A DNA stretch of 64,000 bases from Peromyscus leucopus (taxonomy: Eukaryota; Chordata; Mammalia; Rodentia; Cricetidae): assembly GCF_004664715.2 (NCBI RefSeq), contig NC_051072.1, positions 39,432,142 through 39,496,141 on the forward strand, written 5' to 3'. Every line of letters begins with the position of its first letter. Positions within the stretch are counted from its first letter, which is position 1. The notes under the pieces are model-generated. The model worked only from the letters and a program-made list of their open reading frames with translations, did not search any database and was not told where the DNA came from. This document shows, piece after piece, positions 12,794-23,754 of the stretch. The translations under genes were made by a program, and so were the position numbers.

Positions 12794-13257
12794 TATGGTG
12801 ATATTTTATTTGTGCTGAAATGTGATTTTATTTGTATGTTAATAAAGTTGCCTGGAGAGCAGAGCTAAGAGCAAGCCATTTAGCAGAAGTCCAGCGTTGG
12901 TGGCACATGCCCTTAATCCAATCACATGGCAGCAGAGTCTCTGTGTGTTCAAGGACACAGCCAAGCAGTGACCCAAACCTTTAATCTCAGTACAAACCAT
13001 AGAGACTTGGAGGTCTGTATAGATAGGCAGTGATGAGGAAGTCATGTGGTTGGGTTTAGAACTAATGAGAAGGCAAAACAAAAGGCAATAAAAAGACAGA
13101 CACACAGGAAGAAGGTCTCTCTCTCAGGGGAAGGATGGTAGCGGGTGGTAAGATAAGGTGGTCTCAGCTCTTGGCTACTGCTCGATCTCTGGTTTTTTAA
13201 CTCTTTATTTGGCTCTGTGTTTCTAATTTAATTAGACCATTTAGAATTACATCTACA
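12794..13257 (+). mobile_element. Solo LTR, ERVK-type (family C), inserted in L1 3' UTR
   Basis: The element runs from TATGGTGATATTTTATTTG to TTACATCTACA and has a perfect 6-bp target duplication GAGACT at 12,788-12,793 and 13,258-13,263. The first two bases are TA instead of TG, a likely point mutation. TTAATAAAGTTGCC lies near the 5' end. The interior contains B1-like phrases (GTGGCACATGCCCTTAATCC). Removing it rejoins the L1 3' UTR. Confidence 0.85.
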
Positions 13258-14439
13258 GAGACTGGGTTGCTCAGTTGAGTTGTTGGCCAAGGGGGTCCCA
13301 TGGAAATCTCCAAACAATCCAGGTTTATGCTAAGACAAAGAGTTATCTTCACAAACTGATATCAGGGCAATATTGCCAAGGACAACATCCATATAACTCA
13401 CTGAAAACAGAGAAGTCAAGTTTGTCCTACCTACATGGAGCCTTCATGCCTATGTTCTAGTCTTTTTGGTATGGGAAGGTATAATGCAGGCTACTGAAAG
13501 AGAAACATGGACACCAAGACAGCCACAAAACCTTTGACCTACAATCTCTCCTGCCTGCAAATTATGCTAGGGCAATGCTGGCACAGAACTTATGGGAGTA
13601 ACCAACCAATGTCTGATTTGACTTAAGGCCCACTCCATGTAAAAGAACCCATAACTGACACAGCTTAGGTAACCAAGAACCAGGGACTAGGTAGCCCAGA
13701 GACTTCGGGTAAAGCCAAACACAACTGGTCTTTTAAAAAATTAATAAAATGATTCCTAATGATATTCTGCTATACTCCTGTATCGGTGCCTTATCCAGTC
13801 CTCTTTAGAGAAGCGTCCTCTGACAACAGATGGGAACAGATGCAGAAATCCACAGTCAGATATTATGTGGAAAGAGAGTCTAAATTGGAGGTCTCTATCA
13901 AATCCTTCCCCTCAGAGTTCGGAGAATCCTATGGAAGAGGAAACAGAGAGATTATAAGAGCCAGAGGGGATGAGGACACCAGGAGAATAAGGCCCTCTGA
14001 ATCAACTAAGCAAGGTGCATATGAGCTCAGAGACTGAAGCAGCAAGCACAGGGCCTACGTGGGTCTATACCAGGTCCTCTGCATATATAGTATTTCTATT
14101 AGCTTAGTATTTTTATAGGACTGTTGACTATGAGAACAAGTGGATCTCTGACTCTCATGCCTGCTCTTGGGACTCTTTTCCTTCTATTGGGTTCCTGTGT
14201 CCAACTTTGGTATGATAGTTTTTGTTTCATCATATTATATTTTATTTTTGTCATATTTGGTTGTTATTATGTAGAAGTCTGTTCTTTTCTAATGAAAGAC
14301 AGAGAGGGAGCAGATCAGGAGAAGAAGAAAGTTTGGGAGGAAACGGGAGGATTAGAGGGAGGAGAACCTACAATCAGAATATATTGTATGAGAAAAGAAT
14401 CTATTTTCAGTAAAAGAAAAGTAAAACTGGGGAATTAAA

Positions 14440-14500
14440 AAAGGAAGGGAAGGAGAGGGAGAGAGGGAGAAGAGGGGGAGAGAGAGACAGAAAGAAAGGA
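14440..14500. repeat. Purine-rich (GA) low-complexity tract
   Basis: GGGAAGGAGAGGGAGAGAGG-type sequence following the L1 tail. Confidence 0.8.
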
Positions 14501-14841
14501 GTTTGAAAAGAAAAAGGATTTGCCTGAGGACATGTCACCCTTTGTGGCAGAGTAAAGACAGAAATCAGTCTGTTCATCTCTTAATTATGAATGTCCTCTA
14601 GACCCTGCTCTCTCTGACTGCCTTAATTTGCTCTTTCCTAAATCCAACCATATGTGATTCAATGACAAGGAAGTAATTAAGTGAAGTGATTAAGTTTACA
14701 TGTAAATAAATTAAACTATATATTTATAGACTCTAATGCCTCAGTTCAAAACATAAGGTCTTGCAGAAACATCTTATTTGGCATTTGTTCAAAATTAATT
14801 CAGTGTTTTATATCATTCATTTGTAAATATTATTGTTCTAG

Positions 14842-15305
14842 TGAGTTTTCATTGTCAACTTGTCGCTGCCCAGATATCTGAGAGGTGAGCCTCCATAGAA
14901 GAACTGCATGGATCAGATGGACTGTGGGCACGTCTATGGCAATTGCTGTGATTATTTATTGATGTGGGAGTGTCTAGACAACTGTGGTTAGCACCATCCC
15001 TAGCTGGCTAGTCCATGACTGCATAGGAAAGCTAGACAAACATTAATCGTTTAAGAGCATGAACCAGTCTTCAAGGAGCAGTCTCCATTTTTCCTGTTGT
15101 AATTCCTAGACTGTGAGTGATTTCCCTAGTCAGAGATGTGGAACAGCAAGCAGTCCTGAGTTGTGATTCCTGCCTTGAACATCCGTCCTGATCTCCCTCA
15201 ATGACAGGCTGTGCACTGGAAATGTAAGACAAAATAAACCTTTTCTCTTGCTAACTTGCTTTGGGTTCCGAGTATTTTATCCCAGCAACTGAAAAATAAG
15301 TAGGA
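14842..15305 (+). mobile_element. Rodent medium-reiterated repeat (copy 1)
   Basis: Recognised by CATTGTCAACTTGTC at the start, CACCATCCCTAGCTGGC in the middle, and GGAAATGTAAGACAAAATAA followed by CCTTTTCTCTTGCTAACTTGCTT near the end. The related copy at 59,590-59,942 has the same order. The class is not assigned. Confidence 0.7.
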
Positions 15306-15335
15306 CAAAAACATCTCAGAGTATGAAGATGTGAA

Positions 15336-15430
15336 TGTACATGCATACACACACGCATGCATGCACACAAAACACACATGCACACAAAGACACACATGTG
15401 CACACACCAACAAACACACAGACACATATG
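15336..15430. repeat. CA/GCAT-rich low-complexity tract
   Basis: Irregular ACACAC and GCATGCATGC alternation. The open frames across it are artefacts of the repeat. Confidence 0.85.
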
Positions 15431-15440
15431 CATATAATCA

Positions 15441-16325
15441 TCAGACCATTTTTATTTTAAATGAGTTTAAAGTGCTGTGTAAGATTTGGAGAACCATTCA
15501 CTCAGCCTTCCTCCTGCTGCCCTCCTTTGCTTTCACAGGTGCAGTTTGACTGACATTCATACCTTCTTCAGCAGACATCTACTTGTTCAAAGCCATTTTT
15601 CTATCAGGACAAACTATTCTTCCTTAACGAATTAGTGTGTGCATTTATACTCTTGAGAGTTCTCTCTTTTGTTTAAGAGTGTGACAAGTTTTCTTGTGAA
15701 AATACAACATCTACTGTCCCCAAAAACGGGGGACAGAAAAGTCCTGATGAGAAGAAGACGCCCAAGAGTTTTGCTTGTTTAACTGTTGAAAAGAAACCAC
15801 ACCAGTAGGCAGAAATGATTCCCTGAATGAGAAAGCCTTTACAGAAATGTTCTAAATATGGCCTGACTTTAATCAGGCAATGCCATCTGTTCCATGAGTG
15901 GCAAGGTCACAACTTTTATAATAGGAACAGCATCCAATGCCAGACACGCACACACACAGAAGTCCAACAGCTGCTGACACTGAGCATGTCTGCCCAAGCC
16001 CTAGGCAGCACGTCTGGGTGTTCTTTGATTTGCGATGGCGTCACTCCCCAGCAAACCCGTCAGAAGGTAAAATACCGTCAATGAAAACTGCACTTAATTC
16101 CCTTGGCCCACTGAGCATCACAGCTGAACACACCACAGTGCACCGCCTGTTTCTTCTTGTGATTGCACTGCTGACAGGGAGTCTCTGAGGCTCATGCTGC
16201 AGCCTAGAGAGAAAGCATTTTGTAGCCACAGAAAACACAAAGACAGTAGCCAGGACTCAGCAATCTCAAACTTCAAACCCCAGTTTCCACTAAATAGAAG
16301 TTGCTTTCACACCATTTCGCATTAG
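15441..16325. other. Unassigned non-coding stretch
   Basis: No recognised repeat or gene, except a short CA run near 15,950. I see no conserved protein features in the short open frames. Confidence 0.45.
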
Positions 16326-16326
16326 A

Positions 16327-16362
16327 GAAAAAAAAGAAAAGAAAAGAAAAGAAAGAAAAATA
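16327..16362. repeat. (AAAAG)n microsatellite
   Basis: Repeated AAAAG units. Confidence 0.9.
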
Positions 16363-16519
16363 AGGGGACCCACCCATCTGTTAGTTTCCTGTTTGTGAGG
16401 ACCCTTCGTGGCCTATAGAATAAAAATATAACAAAACACTCCCACATTTTTCTGATTATAATAGCTACTGGGATAATGAAAGGTTATTTTAAAGTAGCTT
16501 TTGAGTTTGAATTTTGTAC

Positions 16520-16712
16520 CCAGCACACTGCCATTCACTTTCCCTGAACTATGCAGCTTTATCTCACAGTGATGTCACTAAACATGCAGTAGGCAGAAGA
16601 GGAGCCCACTATACAAAGGGGGTCTGAGTCCGGATCCAAGGAGCAAGGACCAGAGGGCGGATTTCAACCCAGGCTGCTCTCACCCAAGAATCTCTGTTCT
16701 TAACCCTTTTCT
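16520..16712 (+). repeat. MIR-like ancient SINE
   Basis: GGATTTCAACCCAGGCTG followed by CTGTTCTTAACC matches the 3' half of MIR. The upstream part shows weaker agreement. Confidence 0.55.
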
Positions 16713-17114
16713 CCCGTCACCTGAGTCTTCTGGGATTGTGGAGAGCAGCTTATTTATTATTATTATTTTTAAATGATTTATTACCATGAAACTTTACTTT
16801 TGTTTGCAGAGACAATTAAGTTTTAAATTCTAAAAGAAACCATCAGCTTGTATTCCATATACATGTTGTAACAGAAAATCATTACTTAAATTGAAAGTCA
16901 TAAAAATTAATAGGAAAATCAATGTTTATATTGAAGGTCATAAATATTATTCAGGGTGGAGCATTTTGATGTGTTGCTGCACTGTGTATTCCAAGAATGC
17001 ATGTTTTTGATATGGAAGTCACCCTAGTCATAACGAATATACCAGTACTAAGTATTTAGCTTTTCAGGCTTCTCTGTTTATCTTCCTGCCTAGTCTTTTA
17101 TTTTTGTCTTATCT

Positions 17115-17250
17115 TTAATTTTTATCTGTTTTATTTATTTATTGTGTGGGTATATGTGTGCAGGCACATACGAATGTGTTCATGGGTATTTACGGGAGGC
17201 CAGAGTTAACTATCAGGTGACTCTCTCTATGATTATCTGCTTTGTGTTAA
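17115..17250 (-). repeat. B4-like SINE fragment
   Basis: TTTATTTATTGTGTGGGTAT leading into CAGGCACATACGAATGTG and GGAGGCCAGAG fits the minus-strand start of a B4-type SINE. It is truncated after about 130 bp. Confidence 0.5.
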
Positions 17251-17271
17251 AGGTGAATTTTTTAAGATGTA

Positions 17272-17910
17272 TTTTTTTTAAAAAATGTAATTTTATTTTT
17301 AATCATGCATTTGTGTTTGTGCACGGGTGTAGCACAAATCTTAAACGGTCTTATTAATAAAAACAAACCTAGGGCCTGGTATTGGGGTAAACGCTGCAAG
17401 ATCAGAGAGAGAGAACAGGCCACAGCTACCTCACCTTGCCAATTCCTCAGCTGATCCTATTTTCTCAGACTGGAAGCCTCTGAGACCTCATCCAGAACGA
17501 TCTCAGCTGAACTGTTGCTCAAAAGCCTAAAAACTTAACCAGCTCTAGTTCCTGGTTCTCACACCTTAAATACCTTTCTGCTTTCTGTCTTCACTTTCTA
17601 GGATTAAAGGCTCTTGTCACCACACCTGGCTGTTTCCAGTGTGGCTTTGAACTCACAGAGATCCAGATAGATCTCTGCCTCTGGAATGCTAGGATTAAAG
17701 GTGTGTGTGCCATTTTGGCCTCTATATCTAGTGGCTGTTCTGCTCTCTGACCCCAGATAAGTTTATTAGGGTGCACAACATTTTGGGGAACACAATATCA
17801 CCACACATGGGTATGTACATATGCATGCAGGTACACACAAAGACCAGAAGAGAGTGTTGGATGCTATGGATCTGGAGTCACACACAGTGTGAGCCATCCA
17901 GTATCTACTC
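17272..17910 (-). repeat. B3-like SINE split by an LTR
   Basis: Left part 17,272-17,327 and right part 17,806 to about 17,910 together read as a minus-strand B3: an AT-rich tail, a TGCA-rich section, then GACCAGAAGAGAGTGTTGGA and GATCTGGAGTCACA. The LTR at 17,328-17,805 lies between them. Confidence 0.65.
17328..17805 (-). mobile_element. Solo LTR, ERVK-type (family A, copy 1)
   Basis: In reverse it begins TGTGGTGATATTGTG and ends GTGCTACA. The flanks CACGGG (17,322-17,327) and CATGGG (17,806-17,811) form a 6-bp target duplication with one mismatch. The interior includes B1-like phrases (CTAGGATTAAAGG twice). It is the same family as 58,855-59,361. Confidence 0.85.
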
Positions 17911-17931
17911 CTTATTTGGTGTCGGGGGCGG

Positions 17932-17986
17932 GGTGGTGGTGGTGGTGGGGGTGGTGGTGGTGGTGGTGGTGGTGGTGGTGGTGGTG
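17932..17986. repeat. (GGT)n microsatellite
   Basis: GGTGGT repeats with one GGGGG interruption. G-quadruplex formation is possible. Confidence 0.95.
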
Positions 17987-17987
17987 A

Positions 17988-18202
17988 GGAACAGAATCTC
18001 TCACTAAACCAGAACACTACCAGTTTAGTAAGACTAGCTGGTCAGCAAGTCCAAGTATTCCTCCTGTCTCCACCCTTCCACTCCCCCAGTATTGAGATCA
18101 CAGACATGCCACCATGCTCACTTCTTACATGGGTCCTAAGGATTTGAACTGCCACCCTCCTGCTTACACAGCAAACACTCTGCCCACCTCCCCATCTCCT
18201 GT
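17988..18202 (-). repeat. B4/RSINE1-like SINE
   Basis: Plus-strand reading contains AATCTCTCACTAAACCAGA, GGTCAGCAAGTCC, TTCCTCCTGTCTCC and CATGCCACCATGCTCAC, then CACCTCCCCATCTCC. This is the B4/RSINE1 order in reverse. Confidence 0.7.
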
Positions 18203-18284
18203 GTATAATCATCTAAACTAATAAAATGGTTACATGACTTGACTTCATGTCTCTTCTCATATCAGTTGTATATGTCTTAGTGGA

Positions 18285-18510
18285 AGCCTTGCTGCTTCTG
18301 CTAAGGAGGGGCTTGGGCCAGTCTCAACTGTAAGTACCCTGCTTTGCTGAGTCCCCATGGGAGGGCCGTACCTTTTCAGATGAGGGGATGAGGGATGGGT
18401 GGGGGAAAGAGTGTGGGGGGAGCAGGAGGAGGGACAAGAGGGGGATCTGTGGTTGGTATGTAAAACTAAAAAAAAAAAATTCTTAATAAAAATGAATGAA
18501 AAAAAGAGAT
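18285..18510 (+). mobile_element. L1 3' UTR fragment
   Basis: GGGCCAGTCTCAACTGTAAG, CTTTGCTGAGTCCCCATGGG, a G-rich tract, GGTTGGTATGTAAAACTAA and an A-rich end with AATAAA match the 3' end of rodent L1. It is 5'-truncated. Confidence 0.8.
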
Positions 18511-18928
18511 GAGTATCTTCAGAGGATAAACAAGAAAGAAAAACAACAGCAACAACAACAATAAAAGTAACCACCAAAAATGTAAAGTAATTTGAGAAAG
18601 GTTTAGGCCAGTGATTTTTTTTTTCTTCTAGCAATGACTGAAGTATTTCTTTTGAGTGGTTATCATAAAATGAAAAGCAAGTAACTTCTAGCACTCCATG
18701 TTAGGAAAAACCTAAGTCATTTCTGTGAAAACTATTAATAGTCCCCACCAGCAGCAGCATCAAAATGTATGTAAATTACAAAGTGACTTTCAGGTAGTGT
18801 GGCTACTCTTGCAGATGTACACACAAATTCAGTGTCCTGGTCTCTTAAACTGTTAAAAACTGAGAAAACAAACAAAGATTTGCCTAATGCTAAGAAAATA
18901 TGTGTGTGACATATATATAAAAAATTCA

Positions 18929-19156
18929 GGGGCTGGAGAGATGGCTCAGCAGTTAAGAGCAATTACTGCTCTGGTGGAGGACTCAGATTTGATTTACAAC
19001 ACCCACACAGAGGCTCACAATCATCTGTAACTCCAGCTCTAGGGGATACAACTCCTTCTTACGGCCTCTGTAGGCAACAGACATGCACATGGTGCACATA
19101 TATATATACATATAGGCAAAACACCATACAGATAAAAGAAAACTACATCTTTAAAA
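18929..19156 (+). repeat. B3 SINE
   Basis: It starts GGGGCTGGAGAGATGGCTCA and continues with TCTGTAACTCCAGCTCTAGG, ACGGCCTCTGTAGGC and a TA-rich stretch before ACACCATACAGATAAAAG. This is a near complete B3. Confidence 0.9.
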
Positions 19157-19316
19157 GGACAGAATTTGCTATCAATGCTACTTAACGGTCAGTGAATGGA
19201 CAAACATAGCTGTCTAAAAATTACTCTGACCAGGAGCCTTAACTGGGAAACAGATGTAGAAATAAATGTGTGAGCAGCAGGGCATTGGTATCCCCCACTT
19301 TACCCTTGTCCCTACA

Positions 19317-19691
19317 TGATGTGGGATGTCTTTCTGTAAGCTGTGAATGTGTGTTGCTCTGATTGGTTGATAAATAAAGCTGCACTGGCCTATGGCAGGG
19401 CAGCTTAAAGGCAGGTAGAAATCCAAGCAGATAGACAGGAAGAGAAAGGAGAGGCAGAGAGATGCCAGTCTGCCACCCAAGAAACAACATGCCAGCAGAC
19501 AGGTAAGCCAGGGAACATTTGGCAAAACATAGAATAATAGAAATGGATTAATTTAAGTTATAAGAGCTAGCTATCAAGAAGCCTGCCATAGGCCACACAA
19601 TTGGTAATTGATATAAGCCTCTGAATAATTATTTTATAAGCAGCTGTAGAACCTTGAGGCCAGGTGAGACTGGAGAAATCTTCCAACTACA
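19317..19691 (+). mobile_element. Solo LTR, ERVK-type (family B, copy 2)
   Basis: It starts TGATGTGGGATG and ends CTTCCAACTACA. The flanks CCTACA (19,311-19,316) and CCCACA (19,692-19,697) look like a 6-bp duplication with one mismatch. Shared blocks with 4,404-4,798 include TTGCTCTGATTGGT, GGTTAATTTAAG-like sequence and AAGAAGCCTGCCA. Confidence 0.8.
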
Positions 19692-19865
19692 CCCACAGCA
19701 TCATTATTCATGGTGCTTAAAAACAAATTTGTGCATTGATTTTTTAAGAAATGCAAGAGGAAGACACAGTGTGGACAGTAGGAGTCCACCACGGTGAGCT
19801 TAGGCAGTTTAAGACATTTTGTGTCAAGGATTTTACAAAAAAAATTCTTTTTTTGTTTTTGTTTT

Positions 19866-20008
19866 TCAAGACAGGGTTTCTCTGTGTAGTTTTAGTGTCT
19901 GTCCTGGATCTCATTTTGTAGACCAGGCTGGCCTCCGACTCAAGGAGATCCACCTGACTCTGCCTCCCAATTGCTGGGATGAAAGACGTGTGTCACCACC
20001 GCCTGGCC
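19866..20008 (-). repeat. B1 SINE
   Basis: In reverse it begins GCCAGGCGGTGGTGACAC and ends with GAAACCCTGTCTTG and an A-rich tail. A likely target duplication, ACAAAAA(AA)ATTCTT, lies at about 19,835-19,849 and 20,011-20,023. It is of full length. Confidence 0.92.
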
Positions 20009-20023
20009 ACACAAAAATTCTTG

Positions 20024-20270
20024 AAGAAAAGAAATAATTAACAGGCAAATATGGGATACCCAGAAGCCCTCATGCCTGTCCCTTAGAGCACCAGTGAACC
20101 TGCAATATTAATTTCCAAGCACTAAGGGCCCGGGCTCTGGAGGCTCACTGAGTGCTTCCCAGAGGTACTGTTTTCTGAAGACCTGCTCAGCAGTTTTACA
20201 TTCGCCACTGGCTTGGGTTTTGTGAGAGGTCAGACTAGAAAAAAAATCCTACTAAATTCCATCACATAGA
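20024..20270. other. Unassigned non-coding stretch
   Basis: No repeat or gene recognised. Confidence 0.4.
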
Positions 20271-20275
20271 AATCT

Positions 20276-20276
20276 T

Positions 20277-20320
<44 letters not shown>
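20276..20320. repeat. (TTTA)n microsatellite
   Basis: About eleven TTTA units. Confidence 0.95.
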
Positions 20321-20323
<3 letters not shown>

Positions 20324-20776
20324 AGCAAGGGACACTTTCTTTAATAAAGTTGGAATTTAAAAGTCACTTAGTAAAATGTTTAGAGTATTATTTTTATCAC
20401 ATCAAAAAGTTTGACATGCGGAGGGGTTCTGTTTTCCCCATAGAAGTAAAAGGCCATGTGACAACCCCAAACCTGGTGTGCTCTGGCTAGTTCTGTTTCC
20501 TTAGAGGTTGTTGCATGAGAACAAGTTTAAATTAATCAAAAGAAAAATATGTTACGTATCAAAGGAAAGTGTCAAAATAATCTCAAACAATTAAAATATA
20601 ATATATATTTATAATTCTAGGCCTCAAAAGCAATCATGGTATTAAGAACAAAGTTTGAGTCATTATGATAGAGGCCAACTTGAAAAACATCTCTAGTGAG
20701 ATGAGATTCAGAAACTGGCATGAGAACCCCACAGAGCTACGTGAAAATCACCCTCCAAGTGTTACATTCGTTTTCA

Positions 20777-20785
20777 CAGGTAAGA
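20777..20785 (+). promoter_or_regulatory. Possible juxtaposed splice acceptor/donor
   Basis: A T-rich run (CATTCGTTTTCACAG) is followed directly by GTAAGA, so acceptor AG and donor GT are adjacent. It is a weaker match to the recursive splice pattern than the site at 58,721. Confidence 0.15.
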
Positions 20786-20989
20786 AGCAGGCTGGCGAGG
20801 AGTGGCCTCAGTGTGTCAGGAAGGCAGGGCTGCACTCCATCCTCCCTCCCGCTCACTGCCCCCACCTGCCTCCCAAGCCTCTGTTCATAAAATCTGTCCA
20901 CTTCAAACACATGGACATCACTGAAAAAGAAATCAATGCAATTTGGTTTAAATGCCAGTTTCCCTTAAAGATCTGTCTATGCACATTGT

Positions 20990-21065
20990 TCAGGTGTTTT
21001 GGCTCATGCCTGAAACCCTAGCACTCTGGAGACTGAGGCAGGAGTATCATCATGAGTTTGAAAAG
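20990..21065 (+). repeat. B1-like SINE fragment
   Basis: GGCTCATGCCTGAAACCCTA and GACTGAGGCAGGAGTATC match the first third of a B1/7SL-type SINE. It is truncated. Confidence 0.6.
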
Positions 21066-21129
21066 AAAAACTTTAATATTATCAGTGATTTATACAGATC
21101 AATGAGCCATTTTCTGTGTATGAATTTAT

Positions 21130-21270
21130 TTATAGATGAGGGTATATGCTGTAGCCCAGGCTGGCTTAGATCTTACTGAGTGGTCCTAGCTAGCCTTTAC
21201 CCTGTGATAAATCTACAGGATCAGCCTCTGGTGTTCTAGGAATACAGGTATGGGCTACTTTGTCCAGCTT
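21130..21270 (-). repeat. B1-like SINE, old
   Basis: TGTAGCCCAGGCTGGCTTAG in the first half and GGAATACAGGTATGGGCTAC in the second half are B1 blocks in reverse orientation with strong divergence. Confidence 0.6.
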
Positions 21271-21300
21271 TAAATATCATTTAAAAATAGTGAACACAGT

Positions 21301-21452
21301 CAGGCAGTGGTGGTGTATGCCTTTAATCCTAGCAGAGGCAGAGGCAGAGCAGGCTGATCTCTGTGAAATCAAGGCCAACCTGGCCTACAAATCGAGTTCT
21401 AGGACAGCCAGGTCTTCACAGAGAAACCTGTCTTGGAAAAGAAAAGAAAATA
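21301..21452 (+). repeat. B1 SINE with A-rich tail
   Basis: CAGGCAGTGGTGGTGTATGC starts the element. CAAGGCCAACCTGGCCTAC and AGAGAAACCTGTCTTGG follow, and a GAAAAGAAAA tail closes it. It is the youngest of three B1-type copies within about 460 bp. Confidence 0.9.
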
Positions 21453-22208
21453 ACCAACCAAATGAACAAGCAAAAACAAATAACAACAAAAACACTAAAC
21501 GCAGAATTTAATGTCATTTCAATGTTGTTACAGCCTGTTAGTATAACTGATGCTCTCTTTTGGAATACGTAAGGTTGGGTTCATTTCTTTTTCTTTATTT
21601 TAAACAACTCTGAAGATCAGTTTTTAAACATATTCTGGCTAATTTAAGTGAATGTCTTGCAAAATTAAATTCCTAGAGAGAAGAAAAGTGTTCTGGGAAA
21701 CTAATTAGCAGTTTATAAGCTAGGTTGTTGGTAGGGGCAGTTCGTGGGGGAAAGGGCACTAGATATTGGCAACCTGATCACTGGAACTCAGGCAGGTCCT
21801 ACAGAAGTGCAGATCTGGGAACAGTGAGGAATCTGAGGACAGTGGAGCCAACAGGACCTGAGGCTGATCTATGTGGGGCACAGGAGATTTGAGGAGAGAG
21901 GTGTCAAGGGTGACTCCAGGCTTCTGCTTAAATACCTGGGGAGCAGATAATGAATTTCAAACTTAATATGCTGAGTGCCAGGTGCCTCCAGACATCCCAG
22001 TAGAACAGTCAGCAGGCAGGGCACAGGCAGAGCTATGTAGAATCTCAGGACACAGGCAAGTCCAAATCCATATAGACAAAACAAACAATAAAATCTAGCT
22101 TTATTTCATAACACCTGCTTGTCTTGCACATATCAGTGTGCCTGTTTTCATTCCCTTCATTACTTTCTCCTTTTGTTCTCTGCATGAAACACACTTGGGG
22201 TGGGGTAT

Positions 22209-22210
<2 letters not shown>

Positions 22211-22262
<52 letters not shown>

Positions 22263-22295
22263 CACACACACATTCACACACACACACACACACAC
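22211..22295. repeat. (TC)n then (CA)n compound microsatellite
   Basis: Pure TC run to about 22,259, then CACA and CACATTCACA repeats. Open frames over it are spurious. Confidence 0.95.
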
Positions 22296-22584
22296 TTCTT
22301 TAGTTATTATTTCAAAGTCACTATATTTGACAGAAGAACTTTGTTTGAGTCTGCTTCTATTGTTTTTAAATCATTAATTTCTCAAGCTTATAGAAATCTT
22401 TTAGTGTTATTATAGCAAATACTAGAATAGTGGCAGGGTTAGGGAGCTGCGAATCTAAACCAGTCCAATGCATATGGAACAAAACACATCACTGGGAACT
22501 ATTAACCAACTAAGCCCACTGGAGAGTCAACACCATCAAAGCAAAGTCCAGTGCTTGTAGTGTCTATTATTCTTATTTATGCTT

Positions 22585-22660
22585 GCAGTACTAGCATTAT
22601 CCCAGGGGCTTCCATATTCTAGGCAAGCATTCTACCACTCAGTTGGATCTCTGACCCTAT
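22585..22660 (-). repeat. Old ID-like (tRNA-derived) SINE fragment
   Basis: CTAGGCAAGCATTCTACCAC followed by TCAGTTGGATCTCTGACCC reads in reverse as a degenerate ID head. Confidence 0.5.
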
Positions 22661-22689
22661 TATGTTTTGAATAACATTTCCATAGGTAT

Positions 22690-22862
22690 AAGATGTTTGA
22701 TTTTTACCACAGCCTTAGAAAATATAGGTTTTGTCAACAATTGGCAAACATCTAATGAAACTAAAATTCTGAAATACTAAATGATTTTGGTAAACATCCC
22801 AACTGGGGTTTGAATTTTGACCTTCAGATTCTCAGGCCAGAGTTGTTCCCATTACCTTTCAT
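22690..22862 (+). repeat. MIR-like ancient SINE (tentative)
   Basis: AATGAAACTAAAATTCTG, then GGGGTTTGAATTTTGACC, then TTCCCATTACC follow the order of a MIR 3' half with heavy divergence. Confidence 0.4.
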
Positions 22863-23128
22863 CTGCATGAAGTCAATCAATCAGTTCATCAACCAGCCAT
22901 TTTGTGAGAATGACAAAAATGCCTTTGTGCTATAGAAGCTGAACACACCACAGTCCTGGGGGAGGGGAGAGGGGGAGTCCCTGTGATGGAAACAGCATGA
23001 TTGTTGTTGGGCCCCAACTTGAGTTTGGCTGACTCACAGCCTGTGCCTATCACTGGACAATGCTGCCAATAAACATACCCTTCTACTACATTTTCCAGTC
23101 AACTTCACGTCTATAAATTCTGCTTAAC

Positions 23129-23260
<132 letters not shown>

Positions 23261-23754
23261 AGTTTATACTGCCTTTAGGAATCATTATATCAACATCTGC
23301 TACATTAAATGAATGATTATTGATTGTGAAACATCTTCAGTACCCATCTCTAAAATGTATCTTGAAGTCATCATCATTATTTAAAGGCATATATGAGAGA
23401 TACAGTGGTTTTGTGTTTCTTTCTTCCTTCCCCTCTTGAGCAGTCTCCGTGGTTCTTCATTCTCAGTGAATTATAGACAGCTATTCCTACATGATGCCAC
23501 TGAGAAGTCATATGTATTTGGGGGCTTTGAAGGGGAGTTTGATGCAGAACTAGGTGTTTTACTGGTTTTGTTTATAATCTGAAAGGTTATAGTGACATTC
23601 TTCAGCTTTCCAATTTATTTTAGAAAGAGCTATTGTAACTGTGACAGGAGAAATCTAGGCAAGACAGCACAAAAAAATTCTCATCAAACTCAACTTTTAC
23701 TTTTAGCTGAAAGCTGTTTATTACATACTTGGTGCTATTTTTTTAAAAAAAATA

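Larger units (their letters stand above)
9990..14430 (+). mobile_element. L1 retrotransposon, internally deleted, interrupted by an LTR
   Basis: The segments occur in L1 order. A C-rich 5' UTR with about three degenerate monomer-like units spans about 10,009-10,640. An ORF1 remnant starts at 10,942 and an ORF2 endonuclease remnant runs from about 11,490 to 11,970. A jump near 12,200 then leads to the L1 3' region (CTAGATGTCCCTCAACTGAA at about 12,250). The 3' UTR runs to 12,787, is interrupted by an LTR, and continues from 13,258 to about 14,430, ending near a TTTTCAGTAAAAG tail. Most of the ORF2 reverse transcriptase region is missing. The element is dead. Confidence 0.85.

Noticed and set aside
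15336..15430. CRISPR-like regular repeats
   Set aside because: It is an irregular CA/GCAT microsatellite in a mammalian genome, with no spacer structure.
18257..18694. 145-codon minus-strand open frame
   Set aside because: It is antisense to the L1 3' UTR and contains low-complexity serine/proline stretches from its G-rich tract.
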